64,000 bases of DNA from Microvirga lotononidis (GTDB lineage Bacteria; Pseudomonadota; Alphaproteobacteria; Rhizobiales; Beijerinckiaceae). Position numbers and translations under genes: made by a program. This document shows, piece after piece, positions 1 to 9,147 of this stretch. The stretch covers positions 3,298,001 to 3,362,000 of the forward strand of contig NZ_CP141048.1 of NCBI RefSeq assembly GCF_034627025.1, written 5' to 3'. Each line of letters starts with the position of its first letter. Position 1 is the first letter of the stretch. The notes beneath the pieces were generated by a model that did no database searches, was not told the DNA's origin, and saw only the letters and a list, made by a program, of their open reading frames with translations.

Positions 1-19
1 AGCGTCTCTGAGGTTCGTC

Positions 20-571
20 TTGATGGTTGAAGCAATCTCCTCTTCTGCAACTCCCGGACCGGTCGCCTTCCTGCTCCACCCGAGCATGGTGCCAGTGATC
101 GACGTGTTCCGGTCGCTGAGCAGTCTCGAGGATCAATACGATCTGGCTCTTCTCGATGGGCCGGAGCAGAGGCTCGTGGCCTTCACGCGGCCCGAGACGG
201 CCAAGGCCATCGTCTCCGATGCCCTGCTGCTCGCCTTCTCGATGACCCGGCAACGGGGGCGGCCGTTTCAGCATCGTCCTGTCGGCTCCCGGCATGGGAG
301 CATGGACGAGTACTGCCTGCTGACGTTGATCGGCTCGTCGCGCAGCGGCGCGTCGGACGTTGTCCAGGAAGCGGCTGCCTTGCTGGAGGTCGTGTCGCTC
401 GATTTCATGGTATCGCTCGCCGGGGAAATCGTCCGCCAGATGGATCTCGGGGCCCTCGTCTTCGAGCGTCCGAGCCTGCCCGAGTTCAGGGCGATGATGG
501 GCTACGGCCCGTCCGAGGAAGTGATCGTGGAAGCAACGATGGACAAAGCGGAGTTCAACGTCCGAAACTAG
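20..571 (+). CDS. Hypothetical protein, about 183 aa
   Basis: I do not recognise this protein. The frame is open with normal GC-rich codon usage. The first start is TTG at 20, and an ATG at 23 gives the same protein minus one residue. The predicted product is soluble, with no signal peptide or membrane segment. It has a mixed alpha/beta look, with hydrophobic stretches near residues 12-25, 98-105 and 120-135, and no catalytic motif I can name. It lies 140 bp upstream of the EamA transporter on the same strand; the gap makes a shared operon uncertain. The gene could begin before the window, although the in-frame start at its edge is plausible. Confidence 0.6.
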   Translation: MMVEAISSSATPGPVAFLLHPSMVPVIDVFRSLSSLEDQYDLALLDGPEQRLVAFTRPETAKAIVSDALLLAFSMTRQRGRPFQHRPVGSRHGSMDEYCLLTLIGSSRSGASDVVQEAAALLEVVSLDFMVSLAGEIVRQMDLGALVFERPSLPEFRAMMGYGPSEEVIVEATMDKAEFNVRN

Positions 572-712
572 TGTCCGGTCCGACCTAATCCCATCCATTG
601 CCTGTGAAATCCTGGTGCGGCCGGCTGTTCAGCCCTTCCTCCTGCTGTCACGATACGCAGCGTCGTTAGCCTCGTTCTAGGAACTCGGAATGATTGCCGC
701 CGGGCGTTCAGC

Positions 713-1651
713 GTGAGCCGCATCGCAGCTTTTGCCCTGATGGCTCTCATTTGGGGGCTGACGTGGCTGCCCATGAAGGTGGCCTCCGAGGTTGTACCCC
801 CGATCTTTCTTGCCGCGATGCGCTTCCTGCTGGCCGGGCCGTGCTTCCTTGCGGTCGCCTTGGCGCAAGGCCTGTCGTTAAGGTCCAACCAGTTCGGTCG
901 CATCGCCGCCGCGTCTCTGCTCATCACCACGGGTTGCTACAGCTTTCTGTTCTGGGGCGTCGCGAGAGCGCCGAGCGGGCTATCGGCCATCGTCAACCTG
1001 TCGTTGATGCCGATTTTCCTGGTGATCATCGGCCGGCTCTATGGTCAGGAGCCGATCACGAAGCGCCGCGTCGCCGCGATCGGCCTCGGGGTCCTGGGCC
1101 TGGTTCTCCTGTTCTCCGGCCGCACGGGCGCCGCTCAGGATGGCGCGGGGTCCGTTCTGGGACTGGTCGCGGTCGCCATCGGGACCGTTTCCTATGCCTG
1201 GGGCTCGGTGATCAGCCGACCGCTGACCCTGTCCATGCCGCCCCTTGTGCTCGCCTTCTGGCAGAGCCTGATCGGAGGGCTCGCTCTCGTGCCTGTTTCC
1301 CTGATCATCGAAGGATATGATCCGGCCCATTTCGCGGGGCTTACGGATGGGAGAGCGATCTTCGGCCTGGTCGCCCTGGTGCTGGGAGGATCACTCATCG
1401 CCTTCTGGATCTATCTCGGCCTCGTGCGCGACTGGGGTGCGTTCAGGGCGGGACTTTATGCCTTCGTCAGCCCCATCATCGCCGTTGCGGTCGGCGTCGC
1501 CTATGCACGCGAGCCCTTCGGCTGGGCTGAGGCTGCCGGCATGGGGATCATGCTAGCCGCGACCGCATTGTCCCTGTCGGAACGCAAACCTATGAATACA
1601 AACCCCGTCCGGGTAGGGTCGAAAGACCTCCGAGGAAGAGTTCAAAAGTAA
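713..1651 (+). CDS. EamA/DMT-family transporter
   Basis: A 312-residue integral membrane protein of the drug/metabolite transporter superfamily (RhaT/YdcZ/EamA type), which exports or exchanges small metabolites. The protein shows about ten hydrophobic helices in two repeats, each opening with the family pattern: 'ALIWGLTWLPMKVA' near residue 11 and 'YAWGSVISRPL' near residue 161. Acidic and arginine residues lie in the short loops. The start is GTG at 713; no better ATG lies upstream in frame. The length is normal for EamA proteins (about 290-310). The substrate cannot be told from sequence. The gene ends in front of a strong hairpin shared with the convergent KGG gene. Confidence 0.85.
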   Translation: MSRIAAFALMALIWGLTWLPMKVASEVVPPIFLAAMRFLLAGPCFLAVALAQGLSLRSNQFGRIAAASLLITTGCYSFLFWGVARAPSGLSAIVNLSLMPIFLVIIGRLYGQEPITKRRVAAIGLGVLGLVLLFSGRTGAAQDGAGSVLGLVAVAIGTVSYAWGSVISRPLTLSMPPLVLAFWQSLIGGLALVPVSLIIEGYDPAHFAGLTDGRAIFGLVALVLGGSLIAFWIYLGLVRDWGAFRAGLYAFVSPIIAVAVGVAYAREPFGWAEAAGMGIMLAATALSLSERKPMNTNPVRVGSKDLRGRVQK

Positions 1652-1672
1652 AGGGGCCGGCAAGCGGCCCCT
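1652..1672. terminator. Bidirectional terminator hairpin
   Basis: A perfect 8-bp stem (AGGGGCCG / CGGCCCCT) with a 5-nt loop sits directly after the EamA stop codon and downstream of the convergent KGG gene. Read on the minus strand it is followed by a T-rich run (TTTACTTTT), so it best fits termination of the KGG transcript. On the plus strand the U-tract is absent. Confidence 0.65.
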
Positions 1673-1696
1673 AAACCGATGTTTGTCAGAAATAAA

Positions 1697-1888
1697 TTAT
1701 TCCTGATTGCCGCGGGTGTTGCCCGAGGCCTGACCGCCCTTGCGGCCGGCTTCCGAGGCGAGTTCCCGATCCTGGGAAAAGGAACGCTTCTCGGCTGGAA
1801 CGCTCTTGCCGCCTTTGCTTGCGATTTCACGCTGCCGGTCAGAATCCATCGACGCGAAGCCACGCTTCGAGGTCGAACCACCTGCCAT
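1697..1888 (-). CDS. KGG-repeat general stress protein
   Basis: A 63-residue hydrophilic protein with two copies of the stress-induced KGG motif, 'REIASKGGKS' near residue 19 and 'SEAGRKGGQAS' near residue 45. These occur in GsiB/YciG-like general stress proteins, which are small, disordered and accumulate under desiccation, heat or stationary phase. The ATG is preceded by an ideal Shine-Dalgarno sequence (AAGGAGG, 5-6 nt spacing). An EcfG-type promoter lies just upstream (1924-1948), which agrees with control by the alphaproteobacterial general stress response. It is a monocistronic unit, ending at the shared hairpin at 1652-1672. The biochemical role of the family is not established. Confidence 0.85.
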   Translation of the reverse strand: MAGGSTSKRGFASMDSDRQREIASKGGKSVPAEKRSFSQDRELASEAGRKGGQASGNTRGNQE

Positions 1889-1923
1889 TTATGCCTCCTT
1901 ATCAATGGTGTCCGTGCTTCTTC

Positions 1924-1948
1924 AACCGCAAGGGGATTCGATGGTTCC
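1924..1948 (-). promoter_or_regulatory. EcfG (general stress sigma) type promoter
   Basis: Read on the minus strand the sequence is GGAAC, 16 nt, GGTT. This matches the alphaproteobacterial EcfG consensus GGAAC-N16/17-CGTT at 8 of 9 positions. It ends 35 bp upstream of the KGG stress gene's ATG, leaving a short leader that carries a strong ribosome-binding site. The match is seen directly; sigma-factor use is inferred from motif, spacing and target type. Confidence 0.6.
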
Positions 1949-2315
1949 GGTTCGTCCGGGCCAACCTTTGCAAAAATTTTCAGAAAATATTCAGCTGTCA
2001 TGAATTGTTAGGCTTAGACTTGGCAATTTTCGCGAACTAAACGTGGCAACAACTTGTCCGTGGGAATAAGAACCCGGGAGGTACTTGCCTCGATACCCGC
2101 CGTAGGCGTGTGTTCTATTTACGAATATCTCGCCCGCGGAGGTATGTAGTTGATCCTCGGTCCAAACCGTCGATGACTTCGTCCGGCGTATCGCGCGGAA
2201 AAGCGGACCCGGTTTCGCGAGAGATGATTATCCTTGCCGGCCGCGATAAAAGGCTTGTCCCAGGCGCTCCGCGATGGGTGCCTTGTAAGATCGATGCTCA
2301 GAAAGAGAGGGCGGG
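1949..2315. other. Intergenic region without a convincing gene
   Basis: About 370 bp between the KGG promoter and the HIT gene. Both strands hold only short open frames without ribosome-binding sites or recognisable products. Base composition is more AT-rich than in the flanking genes, as expected for a divergent promoter region. I see no repeat or RNA gene here. A GGGCGGG run just before 2316 may serve as the HIT ribosome-binding site. Confidence 0.5.
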
Positions 2316-2741
2316 ATGACCTACGACGACAACAACGTGTTCGCGAAGATCCTGCGCGGGGAACTCCCGTGCCACAAGGTCTATGAGACGGACCGCGTCC
2401 TGGCCTTCATGGATGTGATGCCGCGCGGGGACGGGCATGTCCTGGTGATCCCGAAGGCCAAGGCGCGCAACATCCTCGACGTGAACCCGGACGATCTGGC
2501 GGAACTCGCCAAGGCAGTCCAGATCGTCGGAAAGGCCGCCAAGACGGCGTTGTCGGCCGATGGATTGACGATCCAGCAATTCAACGAGGGCGCCGGCGGG
2601 CAGGTGGTCTTCCACATCCACTTCCACGTGCTTCCCCGCTTCGAAGGCGTGGCCCTGAAGCCCCATTCGGGTCAGATGGAAAAGCCCGAGATCCTGGCGG
2701 ATTTCGCCGCGAAGATCCGGGCGGCGCTGCCGGCCGCATGA
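2316..2741 (+). CDS. HIT-family nucleotide hydrolase
   Basis: A 141-residue HIT (histidine triad) protein of the Hint/HinT branch, a cytoplasmic enzyme that hydrolyses phosphoramidate or other adenylyl conjugates. The triad H100-x-H102-x-H104 is complete ('HIHFHVLP'). Upstream family features are present: 'KILRGELP' near residue 11, 'FMDVMPRGDGHVLVIPK' at 31-47 and 'QQFNEGAGGQ' before the triad. The length is normal. The ATG at 2316 follows a GAGAGGGCGGG stretch. It stands alone, with a palindromic repeat downstream. The physiological substrate is unknown. Confidence 0.92.
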   Translation: MTYDDNNVFAKILRGELPCHKVYETDRVLAFMDVMPRGDGHVLVIPKAKARNILDVNPDDLAELAKAVQIVGKAAKTALSADGLTIQQFNEGAGGQVVFHIHFHVLPRFEGVALKPHSGQMEKPEILADFAAKIRAALPAA

Positions 2742-2771
2742 GAGGGCAGGGATCGCGAACTTGCCGCCCCG

Positions 2772-2880
2772 CGTTGTCACCGGCCTCGCGCCGGTGATCC
2801 CGCTTCGAAAGGCGCGGCGCTTCACAAATCGAGAGGGCCGGGACTGATCCCCGGATCAAGTCCGGGGACGGCCAGGACGT
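2772..2880. repeat. Dispersed intergenic palindromic repeat, family A (copy 1)
   Basis: Two successive hairpins lie between the HIT gene and glpK. The left one is TCACCGGC..GCCGGTGA; the right one is CCCCGGATC-AAG-TCCGGGG. The left arm matches the copies near 28.5, 50.3 and 56.0 kb, and the right hairpin recurs near 42.9 kb. It is a mosaic copy and less canonical than the later ones. Its place downstream of two convergent genes is typical of REP-like elements. Confidence 0.5.
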
Positions 2881-2912
2881 AAAGGGGACGTGGGGCGGGG
2901 CCAGCCCAGGCG

Positions 2913-4409
2913 TCACTCCGCCCAGTCGAGAGAGCGGGCGATGGCCTTGTCCCAGACGGCGTTCAGCTGCTCGCGGCGGGACGGAGCCATGTCCGGCTTC
3001 CAGCGCTTGTCGACGGCCCAGTTCTGCACCAGCTCGTCCGTCCCGCTCCAGAAGCCCGTGGCCAGCCCGGCCGCATAGGCGGCGCCGAGAGCGGTCGTCT
3101 CGATGACCTTCGGGCGCACAACGGGCACGTTCAGGATATCGGCCTGGAACTGCATCAGGAGCTCGTTCACGACCATGCCGCCGTCGGTGCGCAGCTCCTT
3201 GACGGCGATGCCGGTATCCTTGGTCATGGCGTCAAGGACCTCGCGGGTCTGGAAGGCTGTAGCTTCCAATGCCGCACGGGCGATGTGGCCCTTGTTGGCG
3301 AAGCGCGTCAGGCCGCCGATCAGGCCGCGGGCATGCGAGTTCCAATGCGGCGCGTACAGGCCCGAGAAAGCGGGCACGATGGTGACGCCGCCATTGTCTT
3401 CGACCCCGCGGGCCAGCGTTTCGATTTCCGTGCTGGTCCGGATCAATCCCAGATTGTCGCGCAGCCATTGCACGAGGGCACCGGCGATCGCGATGGAGCC
3501 TTCCAGGGCGTAGACGGTCTTGCCCTGGCCGAAGCGGTAGCCGACGGTGGTAAGCAGGCCGCATTTCGAAGGGTAGGGGGTCTCGCCGGTGTTCATGAGC
3601 ATGAAGCAGCCGGTGCCGTAAGTGTTCTTGGCCTCGCCCTGCTGGAAGCAGGCCTGCCCCACGAGGGCCGCCTGCTGATCGCCGAGAATGCCCGCGATGG
3701 GAACGCCCGCGAGGCTGTCGGTCGCCTTGCCGTAGACCTCGCTCGAGGAGCGGATCTGAGGCAGGCAGGCCTTCGGAATGTCGAAGAGGCTCAGGATCTC
3801 CTCGTCCCATTCGAGGCTCTTGAGATTCATGAGCTGGGTCCGGCTGGCATTGGTCACATCGGTGATGTGGCAGCCGCCATTGACGCCGCCCGTCAGGTTC
3901 CAGACCAGCCAGGTGTCAATATTGCCGAACTGCACGTCGCCGGCGGCGGCCTTCTCCCGCGCGCCCGGCACGTTGTCGAGGAGCCAGCGCAGCTTGAGGC
4001 CGGAGAAATAGCTCGCCAGCGGGAGGCCGGTCTTGTCGCGCAGACGGTCGTGGCCGCCGTCCTGGGCGAATTCCTCGACGATGGAATCGACGCGGGTGTC
4101 CTGCCAGACGAGGGCGTTGTGGAGGGGCTTGCCGGTGCGGCGATCCCAGATCAGCGTCGTCTCCCGCTGGTTGGTGATGCCAATGGCCGCGAGGTCCTGG
4201 GGCTTCAGGCCCTTCTTCTCCAGCGCCTCGCGGATCACCTCCTGGGTGTTCCGCCAGATCTCCAGCGGATCGTGCTCCACGTGGCCGGCTGCGGGATAGA
4301 TCTGCTCGTGCTCCTTCTGACTGAGCGAGACGATCGCTCCGGCCTTGTCGAACACGATGAACCGCGAACTGGTCGTGCCCTGGTCGATGGCGCCGACGTA
4401 CTGAGCCAT
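2913..4409 (-). CDS. glpK: Glycerol kinase
   Basis: Phosphorylates glycerol to sn-glycerol 3-phosphate using ATP (FGGY kinase family). The N-terminal ATP-binding loop '[10 protein letters not shown]' (residues 7-16), '[11 protein letters not shown]' (80-90) and 'WQDTR' (102-106) give the glycerol-binding Arg/Glu/Asp set, and a C-terminal 'TDGG' motif is present. The length of 498 aa matches the family. I chose the ATG at 4409 because an SD (GGGGAAGGA) precedes it and the protein then begins '[11 protein letters not shown]' like its homologues. A second ATG at 4427 overlaps the glpD stop (ATGA) and would add six residues. Cotranscribed with glpD; the product feeds GlpD. Confidence 0.96.
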   Translation of the reverse strand: MAQYVGAIDQGTTSSRFIVFDKAGAIVSLSQKEHEQIYPAAGHVEHDPLEIWRNTQEVIREALEKKGLKPQDLAAIGITNQRETTLIWDRRTGKPLHNALVWQDTRVDSIVEEFAQDGGHDRLRDKTGLPLASYFSGLKLRWLLDNVPGAREKAAAGDVQFGNIDTWLVWNLTGGVNGGCHITDVTNASRTQLMNLKSLEWDEEILSLFDIPKACLPQIRSSSEVYGKATDSLAGVPIAGILGDQQAALVGQACFQQGEAKNTYGTGCFMLMNTGETPYPSKCGLLTTVGYRFGQGKTVYALEGSIAIAGALVQWLRDNLGLIRTSTEIETLARGVEDNGGVTIVPAFSGLYAPHWNSHARGLIGGLTRFANKGHIARAALEATAFQTREVLDAMTKDTGIAVKELRTDGGMVVNELLMQFQADILNVPVVRPKVIETTALGAAYAAGLATGFWSGTDELVQNWAVDKRWKPDMAPSRREQLNAVWDKAIARSLDWAE

Positions 4410-4423
4410 GTCCTTCCCCAATG

Positions 4424-5944
4424 TCATTGCGCTGCGACGGGCGCGGCGTCCTTCTTGGCCAAGTAGGCATCGATCTTGGCCGGAGCGTCAACCGGCACAT
4501 GCAGTCCGAGCTTCGAGCGCCGCCAGAGGATGTCCTCGGCCGTGCGCGCCCATTCGCGGCGCACGAGATAGTCGACTTCCGCGCCCGTCAGGCCGGCGCC
4601 GAAATCCTCGCCGAGATCGGCCATGGACTTCGCCGAGCCGAGGAGCTCTTCCATCCGCGTGCCGTAGGCGCGGGCCAGGCGATGGGCGAGGTGCTCGGGC
4701 AGGAAGGGCCAGCGCTGACGAACGGTGGCGAAGAAGCGATCGAAATCCGCGTCCGGCATGTCGCCGCCCGGCATCTTGGCGTCTTCCGTCCAGGCGGGCT
4801 TCATGGCGGGGAAGAAGGGCTTCAGCTCCTCGAGGGCATGTTCGGCGAGCTTGCGGAAGGTGGTGATCTTGCCGCCGAAGATCGACAGGACCGGCGCACC
4901 GCCCTGCGGTGCGTCGAGATCGAACACGTAGTCGCGCGTGACGGCGGAGGCGTTGCTCGAACCGTCGTCGAAGAGCGGGCGCACGCCCGAATAGGTCCAG
5001 ACCACGTCGGCGGGGGTAACCTGCTTCTTGAAGAAGTGGTTCACGACGTTGCAGAGATACTGGATCTCGTCCGAGCTGATCTCGACCTTCTTGTCGGGCA
5101 CCGACTCGACCGGAATGTCCGTGGTGCCGATCAGGGTGAACTTCTCCTGATAGGGGATCGCGAAGACGATGCGCTTGTCCGTGTTCTGGAGAATGAAGGC
5201 TTCCTTGGTGTCGAAGAGCTTCGGCACCACGATGTGGCTGCCCTTCACCAGGCGCACGTTCTTGGTGGTGTTGAGTCCGAGCTTGGCGTTGAGCACGTCG
5301 GCGACGAACGGACCGCCCGCGTTGACGATGACCTTCGCCCGAACCTCCTGGGTCTCGCCCGTCGTCACGTTCTGGAGGGTTGCCACCCAGGTGCCGCCAT
5401 CCCGGCGGGCGGAGACGAGCTTGGTGCGGACGCGGATGTCGGCGCCCTTCTCGAAGGCATCGATGGCATTGAGGGCCACCATGCGGCTGTCCTCGACCCA
5501 GCAGTCGGAATAGACGAAGGCCGTGTCGAAGCCGGGCTTCAGGGCCTGGCCGGCGGGGTGGCGCGTGAGCTTGATCCCCTCCGTCCCCGGCAGTTTCTTG
5601 CGCGGCGCGAGGTGATCGTAGAGGAACAGGCCCAGACGCACGAACCATGCCGGGCGGATGCCCTTCTCGTGGGGAAGGATGAAGCGCAGGGGCCAGATGA
5701 TGTGGGGAGCGGAGTTGAGCAGGCGCTCGCGTTCGAAGAGCGCCTCGCGCACCAGCCGGAACTCGTAATATTCCAGGTAACGCAGGCCGCCATGGATCAG
5801 CTTCGTCGAGGCCGAGGAGGTGTAGCCGGCCAGATCGCCCTGTTCGCAGAGCACGACCGAGAGGCCCCGGCCCACCGCATCGCGCGCGATGCCCGCGCCG
5901 TTGATGCCGCCGCCTACAATCAGAAGATCAGTCACTGTCGTCAC
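4424..5944 (-). CDS. glpD: Glycerol-3-phosphate dehydrogenase (FAD)
   Basis: A membrane-associated flavoenzyme oxidising glycerol 3-phosphate to dihydroxyacetone phosphate with electron transfer to quinone. The 506-residue protein opens with the FAD-binding Rossmann motif '[16 protein letters not shown]' (residues 7-22). It has the GlpD signature '[12 protein letters not shown]' near residue 47, and the C-terminal DAO_C helical domain from about residue 390. The stop overlaps an alternative glpK start by 4 bp, so the genes are translationally coupled. The MFS gene 55 bp upstream is on the same strand. No GlpR repressor or GlpF facilitator gene lies in this window. Confidence 0.96.
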   Translation of the reverse strand: MTTVTDLLIVGGGINGAGIARDAVGRGLSVVLCEQGDLAGYTSSASTKLIHGGLRYLEYYEFRLVREALFERERLLNSAPHIIWPLRFILPHEKGIRPAWFVRLGLFLYDHLAPRKKLPGTEGIKLTRHPAGQALKPGFDTAFVYSDCWVEDSRMVALNAIDAFEKGADIRVRTKLVSARRDGGTWVATLQNVTTGETQEVRAKVIVNAGGPFVADVLNAKLGLNTTKNVRLVKGSHIVVPKLFDTKEAFILQNTDKRIVFAIPYQEKFTLIGTTDIPVESVPDKKVEISSDEIQYLCNVVNHFFKKQVTPADVVWTYSGVRPLFDDGSSNASAVTRDYVFDLDAPQGGAPVLSIFGGKITTFRKLAEHALEELKPFFPAMKPAWTEDAKMPGGDMPDADFDRFFATVRQRWPFLPEHLAHRLARAYGTRMEELLGSAKSMADLGEDFGAGLTGAEVDYLVRREWARTAEDILWRRSKLGLHVPVDAPAKIDAYLAKKDAAPVAAQ

Positions 5945-5998
5945 GAAACTCGTCTTTCTTCAAAACCAAGCCATTCTGCAGCTCAGCAAATGAGTTCT

Positions 5999-7234
5999 TT
6001 AGCCGTCTAAGGCAAGTGAATTTTCGGGCCGTTCATGAGCCTTTTGAAACACCAGCACAAGGACGAAGAAACCGAGCGCGAGAAGCGACATGCCTAAGCA
6101 CAGAGCGATGACGGCCGTATAACCGCCCCACCAAGCCCACAGCGTTCCGAAAATGAACGGGGCCGCTGCCGTTGTGAGGCGGACCGGCATGGCGATCATT
6201 CCCTGGACCGTACCATAACTCTCGCGGCCGAACAGCTCGGACGGGAGCAGGGCGCGGACGATGGTCATCATTCCGTTGGAGGCTCCGAAGAGCACGGCGA
6301 AGGTCACGACCAGCCAGAACCCTGACGGCGTGAAGGGCAGGATGGCGAAGGCGAGCGCTCCCAGGGTCAGCACGATGATGCCGAGGCCCTTCATCCCGAA
6401 GGCGCGCTCTCCGAACGCCATGGCGAACCGGCCCACCACCTGGGCCGGCCCGATGAGCGAGAAGGCGACGACGGCCACCTCCAGGGTGAAGCCCTTTTCG
6501 ACGAGAAGCGGGATCAGGTGGATCGGGAGGCCCGCGGCAATCACCCCCTGCAGAACGGAGGAGGCGACGAAGCACCAGAAGGAGGCCCGCCGGAGAACCC
6601 ACCGGGCATTGGCAGGAGGAGGGTGGCCGGGTCCGGCATCGGAATGGCGCGGCGTTCTTGGTGGCGCGCTCGGGATCGTGATCGCGTGCAGGGCCGCACA
6701 GACGAAGATGTTGAAGCCGGCAAGGACCAGGAGGGCGCTCCGCCAGCCCAGATGCTCGATCAGCACGTGGGTGAGCGGGATGAAGACCGTGCTGGCGAAA
6801 CCGCCCACCAGGGTCATGAAGGTGATCCCCCGCCGGGCCATGAAGCCGAGCCTGCGGGTCAGGACGGCGAAGCCGGGTTCGTAGAACACCGTGCTCATGG
6901 TGATCCCCATGGCGAGCCAGATCAGCACGAAGGCGGCGTAGCTCCCGACATAGGACCAGAACACCAGGAGGAGCCCGGCCAGAAGGGAGCCGCCCGTCAT
7001 CACTGCGCGGCCATAGCCGAGGTCGATGAGCCGGCCCACCGGCACGGCGCAGAAGGCCGAGGTTCCTAACGCGAGGGAATAGGCGGCCATCATTTCCGAC
7101 TTGCCCCAGCCGAGCTCCCGGCCCATCGGATCGACGAACAGCGCGAAGGCATAGAAGATCGTGCCGTAGGAGATCAGCACGTTCAGCGAGAGAGCGGAAA
7201 CGAAGGCCCAGGGCATGCGGGCGGGGGCGGACAT
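5999..7234 (-). CDS. MFS transporter
   Basis: A 411-residue major facilitator with about twelve predicted helices. The loop 2-3 motif reads 'GRLIDLGYGRAVM' (near residue 66), a variant of the MFS GxxxDxxGRR signature. The central loop (about residues 190-210) is proline- and histidine-rich. The overall pattern resembles the oxalate/formate or monocarboxylate-type MFS branch more than GlpT; this is a judgement by eye. It lies 55 bp upstream of glpD in the same direction and so may be cotranscribed with the glycerol genes, which would suggest a role in uptake of a glycerol-related carbon source. Substrate unknown. Confidence 0.85.
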   Translation of the reverse strand: MSAPARMPWAFVSALSLNVLISYGTIFYAFALFVDPMGRELGWGKSEMMAAYSLALGTSAFCAVPVGRLIDLGYGRAVMTGGSLLAGLLLVFWSYVGSYAAFVLIWLAMGITMSTVFYEPGFAVLTRRLGFMARRGITFMTLVGGFASTVFIPLTHVLIEHLGWRSALLVLAGFNIFVCAALHAITIPSAPPRTPRHSDAGPGHPPPANARWVLRRASFWCFVASSVLQGVIAAGLPIHLIPLLVEKGFTLEVAVVAFSLIGPAQVVGRFAMAFGERAFGMKGLGIIVLTLGALAFAILPFTPSGFWLVVTFAVLFGASNGMMTIVRALLPSELFGRESYGTVQGMIAMPVRLTTAAAPFIFGTLWAWWGGYTAVIALCLGMSLLALGFFVLVLVFQKAHERPENSLALDG

Positions 7235-7273
7235 GGGTCTATTCTTATGCCTGTCGAGGTGGATATGTCAGCC

Positions 7274-7322
7274 TTAAAGCGTCGGATCCAAAAGCGGAGC
7301 AGGACTTTTGGATCAGTACGAT
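7274..7322. repeat. Dispersed intergenic palindrome, family B (copy 1)
   Basis: A perfect 10-bp inverted repeat, GATCCAAAAG (7285-7294) and CTTTTGGATC (7305-7314), is flanked by a GCGTCGGATC stretch. The layout recalls the AAGCATCGGA / CGGTTCCCACTTTTGCG elements at 33.1 kb and the 57.9-58.2 kb copies. It lies in the gene-free stretch upstream of the DEAD-box helicase. Confidence 0.4.
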
Positions 7323-7371
7323 GTCTTTTCTCTTAGCCGGCGCATCGTTGGGCGCTTCCGTTGCGTCAGGG

Positions 7372-7400
7372 TTGACGGATTGGGTGTAAACCTCCATATG
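7372..7400 (+). promoter_or_regulatory. Possible sigma-70 promoter for the helicase
   Basis: TTGACG, a 17-nt spacer, then CATATG. The -35 box fits the alphaproteobacterial preference; the -10 box is only partly matched. It would give a leader of about 210 nt before the TTG start at 7616. Confidence 0.3.
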
Positions 7401-7615
7401 CACGTCAGGCGACGGCGTCCGGCAATCGGAACGCTTGAGCGGGACTGCGTGACGGATATTCGCGAAACGGCGAAAACCCCGGTCCCCTTCTTCAATCGCT
7501 CAACCATACGACGGCCCCATCACGCGGGCTCTCGCCTCAAGAGCCCTGAAGCGCCTTTGCTTTAAGCCGAACCTGCTTTGCGGCTCACCGCATCCGTTCG
7601 AAAGATCTTACGACT

Positions 7616-9133
7616 TTGACACTCTTCACCGATTTCGGATTGGCCCAGCCGATCCTGAAGGCCCTGTCTGCCGAAGGCTATGAGAAGCCCACGCCGATCC
7701 AGGCCCAGACCATTCCCTATGCCATGGAAGGCCGCGACGTCTGCGGCATCGCCCAGACCGGCACCGGCAAGACGGCCGCCTTCGCGCTGCCGATCCTGCA
7801 TCGCCTGAACGCGAACCCGAAGCCGCGCAAGCCGAAGAGCCCGCGCGTCCTCGTTCTCAGCCCGACCCGCGAGCTGTCCGGCCAGATCGCCGACAGCTTC
7901 AAGGCCTATGGCCGCAACCTGCGCCTTTCCACCGAGGTGGTGTTCGGCGGCGTCACCATCTCCCGCCAGGAGAAGGCGCTGGCTCAGGGCGTCGACGTGC
8001 TCGTCGCGACGCCCGGCCGCCTGATCGACCTCGTGGACCGCCGGGCCCTGTCCCTGCGTGACATCGAGATCCTCGTCCTCGACGAGGCCGACCAGATGCT
8101 CGACCTCGGCTTCATCCATGCGCTGAAGCGCATCGTGACCCTGCTGCCGAAGGACCGCCAGAGCCTGTTCTTCTCGGCCACCATGCCGAAGACGATCTCG
8201 ACGCTGGCCGATTCGTTCCTGCGCGATCCCGCCCATGTGGCCGTCACCCCGGTGGCGACGACCGCCGAGCGCGTCGAGCAGAGCGTGATCTTCGTACAGA
8301 CCAACCGCAAGCAGGTCCTGCTTGAGACGCTCCTGCGCGATCCGTCCATCGACCGCGTCCTCGTCTTCACCCGTACCAAGCACGGCGCGGACAAGGTGGT
8401 GCGCGGCCTCGACAAGGCCGGCATCGCGGGTGCGGCCATTCACGGCAACAAGTCCCAGCCGCAGCGCGAACGCGCGCTGGCGGGCTTCCGTGACGGCTCC
8501 TGCCGCGTGCTCGTGGCGACGGATATCGCCGCGCGCGGCATCGACGTCGAGGGCGTGACGCACGTCATCAATTACGACCTGCCGAACGTGCCGGAATCCT
8601 ACGTCCACCGCATCGGCCGCACGGCTCGCGCCGGGGCGACCGGCCTTGCGATCTCGTTCTGCAACGACGAGGAAAAGGCGTACCTGAAGGATATCGAGAA
8701 GCTGACCCGCCTCAAGGTTCCGGTCATGCCTCTCCCCGAGGGCCTTCCCGCCGCTCCTGCAGCTTCCGAGACTTCGGAGCGCCGCGAGCCGCAGCGCGGT
8801 CGTCCGGCTCCCCATGCCCGCGGGCATCAGGGGCACGGCCAGCCGCGCAGCGCCGATCCGAACGCCGAGCGCGGACCCAAGCGCCGTCGCGGTCGCGGCG
8901 GCAAGCCGGGCGGCAACGCCCAGCCGCAGGGCGGCCAGCCGGCCTCCGGGAACCAGCAGCGGCCCGCACCGGCCCCGCGCCCGGCCCAGGGGCAGCGTCC
9001 CGCGCAGCAGGCACAGCGTGCCCCGCAGGGCCAGCGCCCCGCCGCTCAAGGCAAGCCCGCATCCGCCCGTCAGGACGGACGCCGGGACGGGGCCCAGGTG
9101 GCCTGGCTCGAAAAGAGCCCGCGCCGCCGGTAA
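7616..9133 (+). CDS. DEAD-box ATP-dependent RNA helicase
   Basis: A 505-residue RhlE-like helicase that unwinds RNA duplexes in ribosome assembly or RNA decay. It has the Q motif ('PTPIQAQ' near 26), Walker A 'AQTGTGKT' (46-53), 'PTREL' (83-87), 'TPGR' (132-135), 'DEAD' (156-159), 'SAT' (187-189) and the motif VI region 'HRIGRTARAG'. The last 120 residues are low-complexity, rich in Pro, Gln, Arg and Gly ('KRRRGRGGKPGG'), a typical RNA-binding tail. The start is TTG at 7616, immediately before the Q motif; no in-frame ATG is better, and the ribosome-binding site is weak. A strong terminator follows. Confidence 0.95.
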   Translation: MTLFTDFGLAQPILKALSAEGYEKPTPIQAQTIPYAMEGRDVCGIAQTGTGKTAAFALPILHRLNANPKPRKPKSPRVLVLSPTRELSGQIADSFKAYGRNLRLSTEVVFGGVTISRQEKALAQGVDVLVATPGRLIDLVDRRALSLRDIEILVLDEADQMLDLGFIHALKRIVTLLPKDRQSLFFSATMPKTISTLADSFLRDPAHVAVTPVATTAERVEQSVIFVQTNRKQVLLETLLRDPSIDRVLVFTRTKHGADKVVRGLDKAGIAGAAIHGNKSQPQRERALAGFRDGSCRVLVATDIAARGIDVEGVTHVINYDLPNVPESYVHRIGRTARAGATGLAISFCNDEEKAYLKDIEKLTRLKVPVMPLPEGLPAAPAASETSERREPQRGRPAPHARGHQGHGQPRSADPNAERGPKRRRGRGGKPGGNAQPQGGQPASGNQQRPAPAPRPAQGQRPAQQAQRAPQGQRPAAQGKPASARQDGRRDGAQVAWLEKSPRRR

Positions 9134-9147
9134 GGCACAACGATCGG

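Larger units (their letters stand above)
7235..7615. other. Long intergenic leader upstream of the helicase
   Basis: 381 bp separate the divergent MFS and helicase genes. The stretch contains one family B palindrome and a possible promoter at 7372-7400. Short open frames on both strands have no ribosome-binding site and atypical composition, so I call none of them. Long leaders are common for cold-inducible DEAD-box helicase genes, which may be the case here. Confidence 0.4.

Noticed and set aside
2110..2319. Small frame before the HIT gene
   Set aside because: No RBS or similarity, and it ends in the HIT start region.
4421..6010. Long open frame opposite glpD
   Set aside because: Antisense to a clear glpD; high GC leaves the opposite strand open. 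No family motif.
7308..7565. Small frame in the helicase leader
   Set aside because: No RBS, spans a palindromic repeat, unlikely composition.
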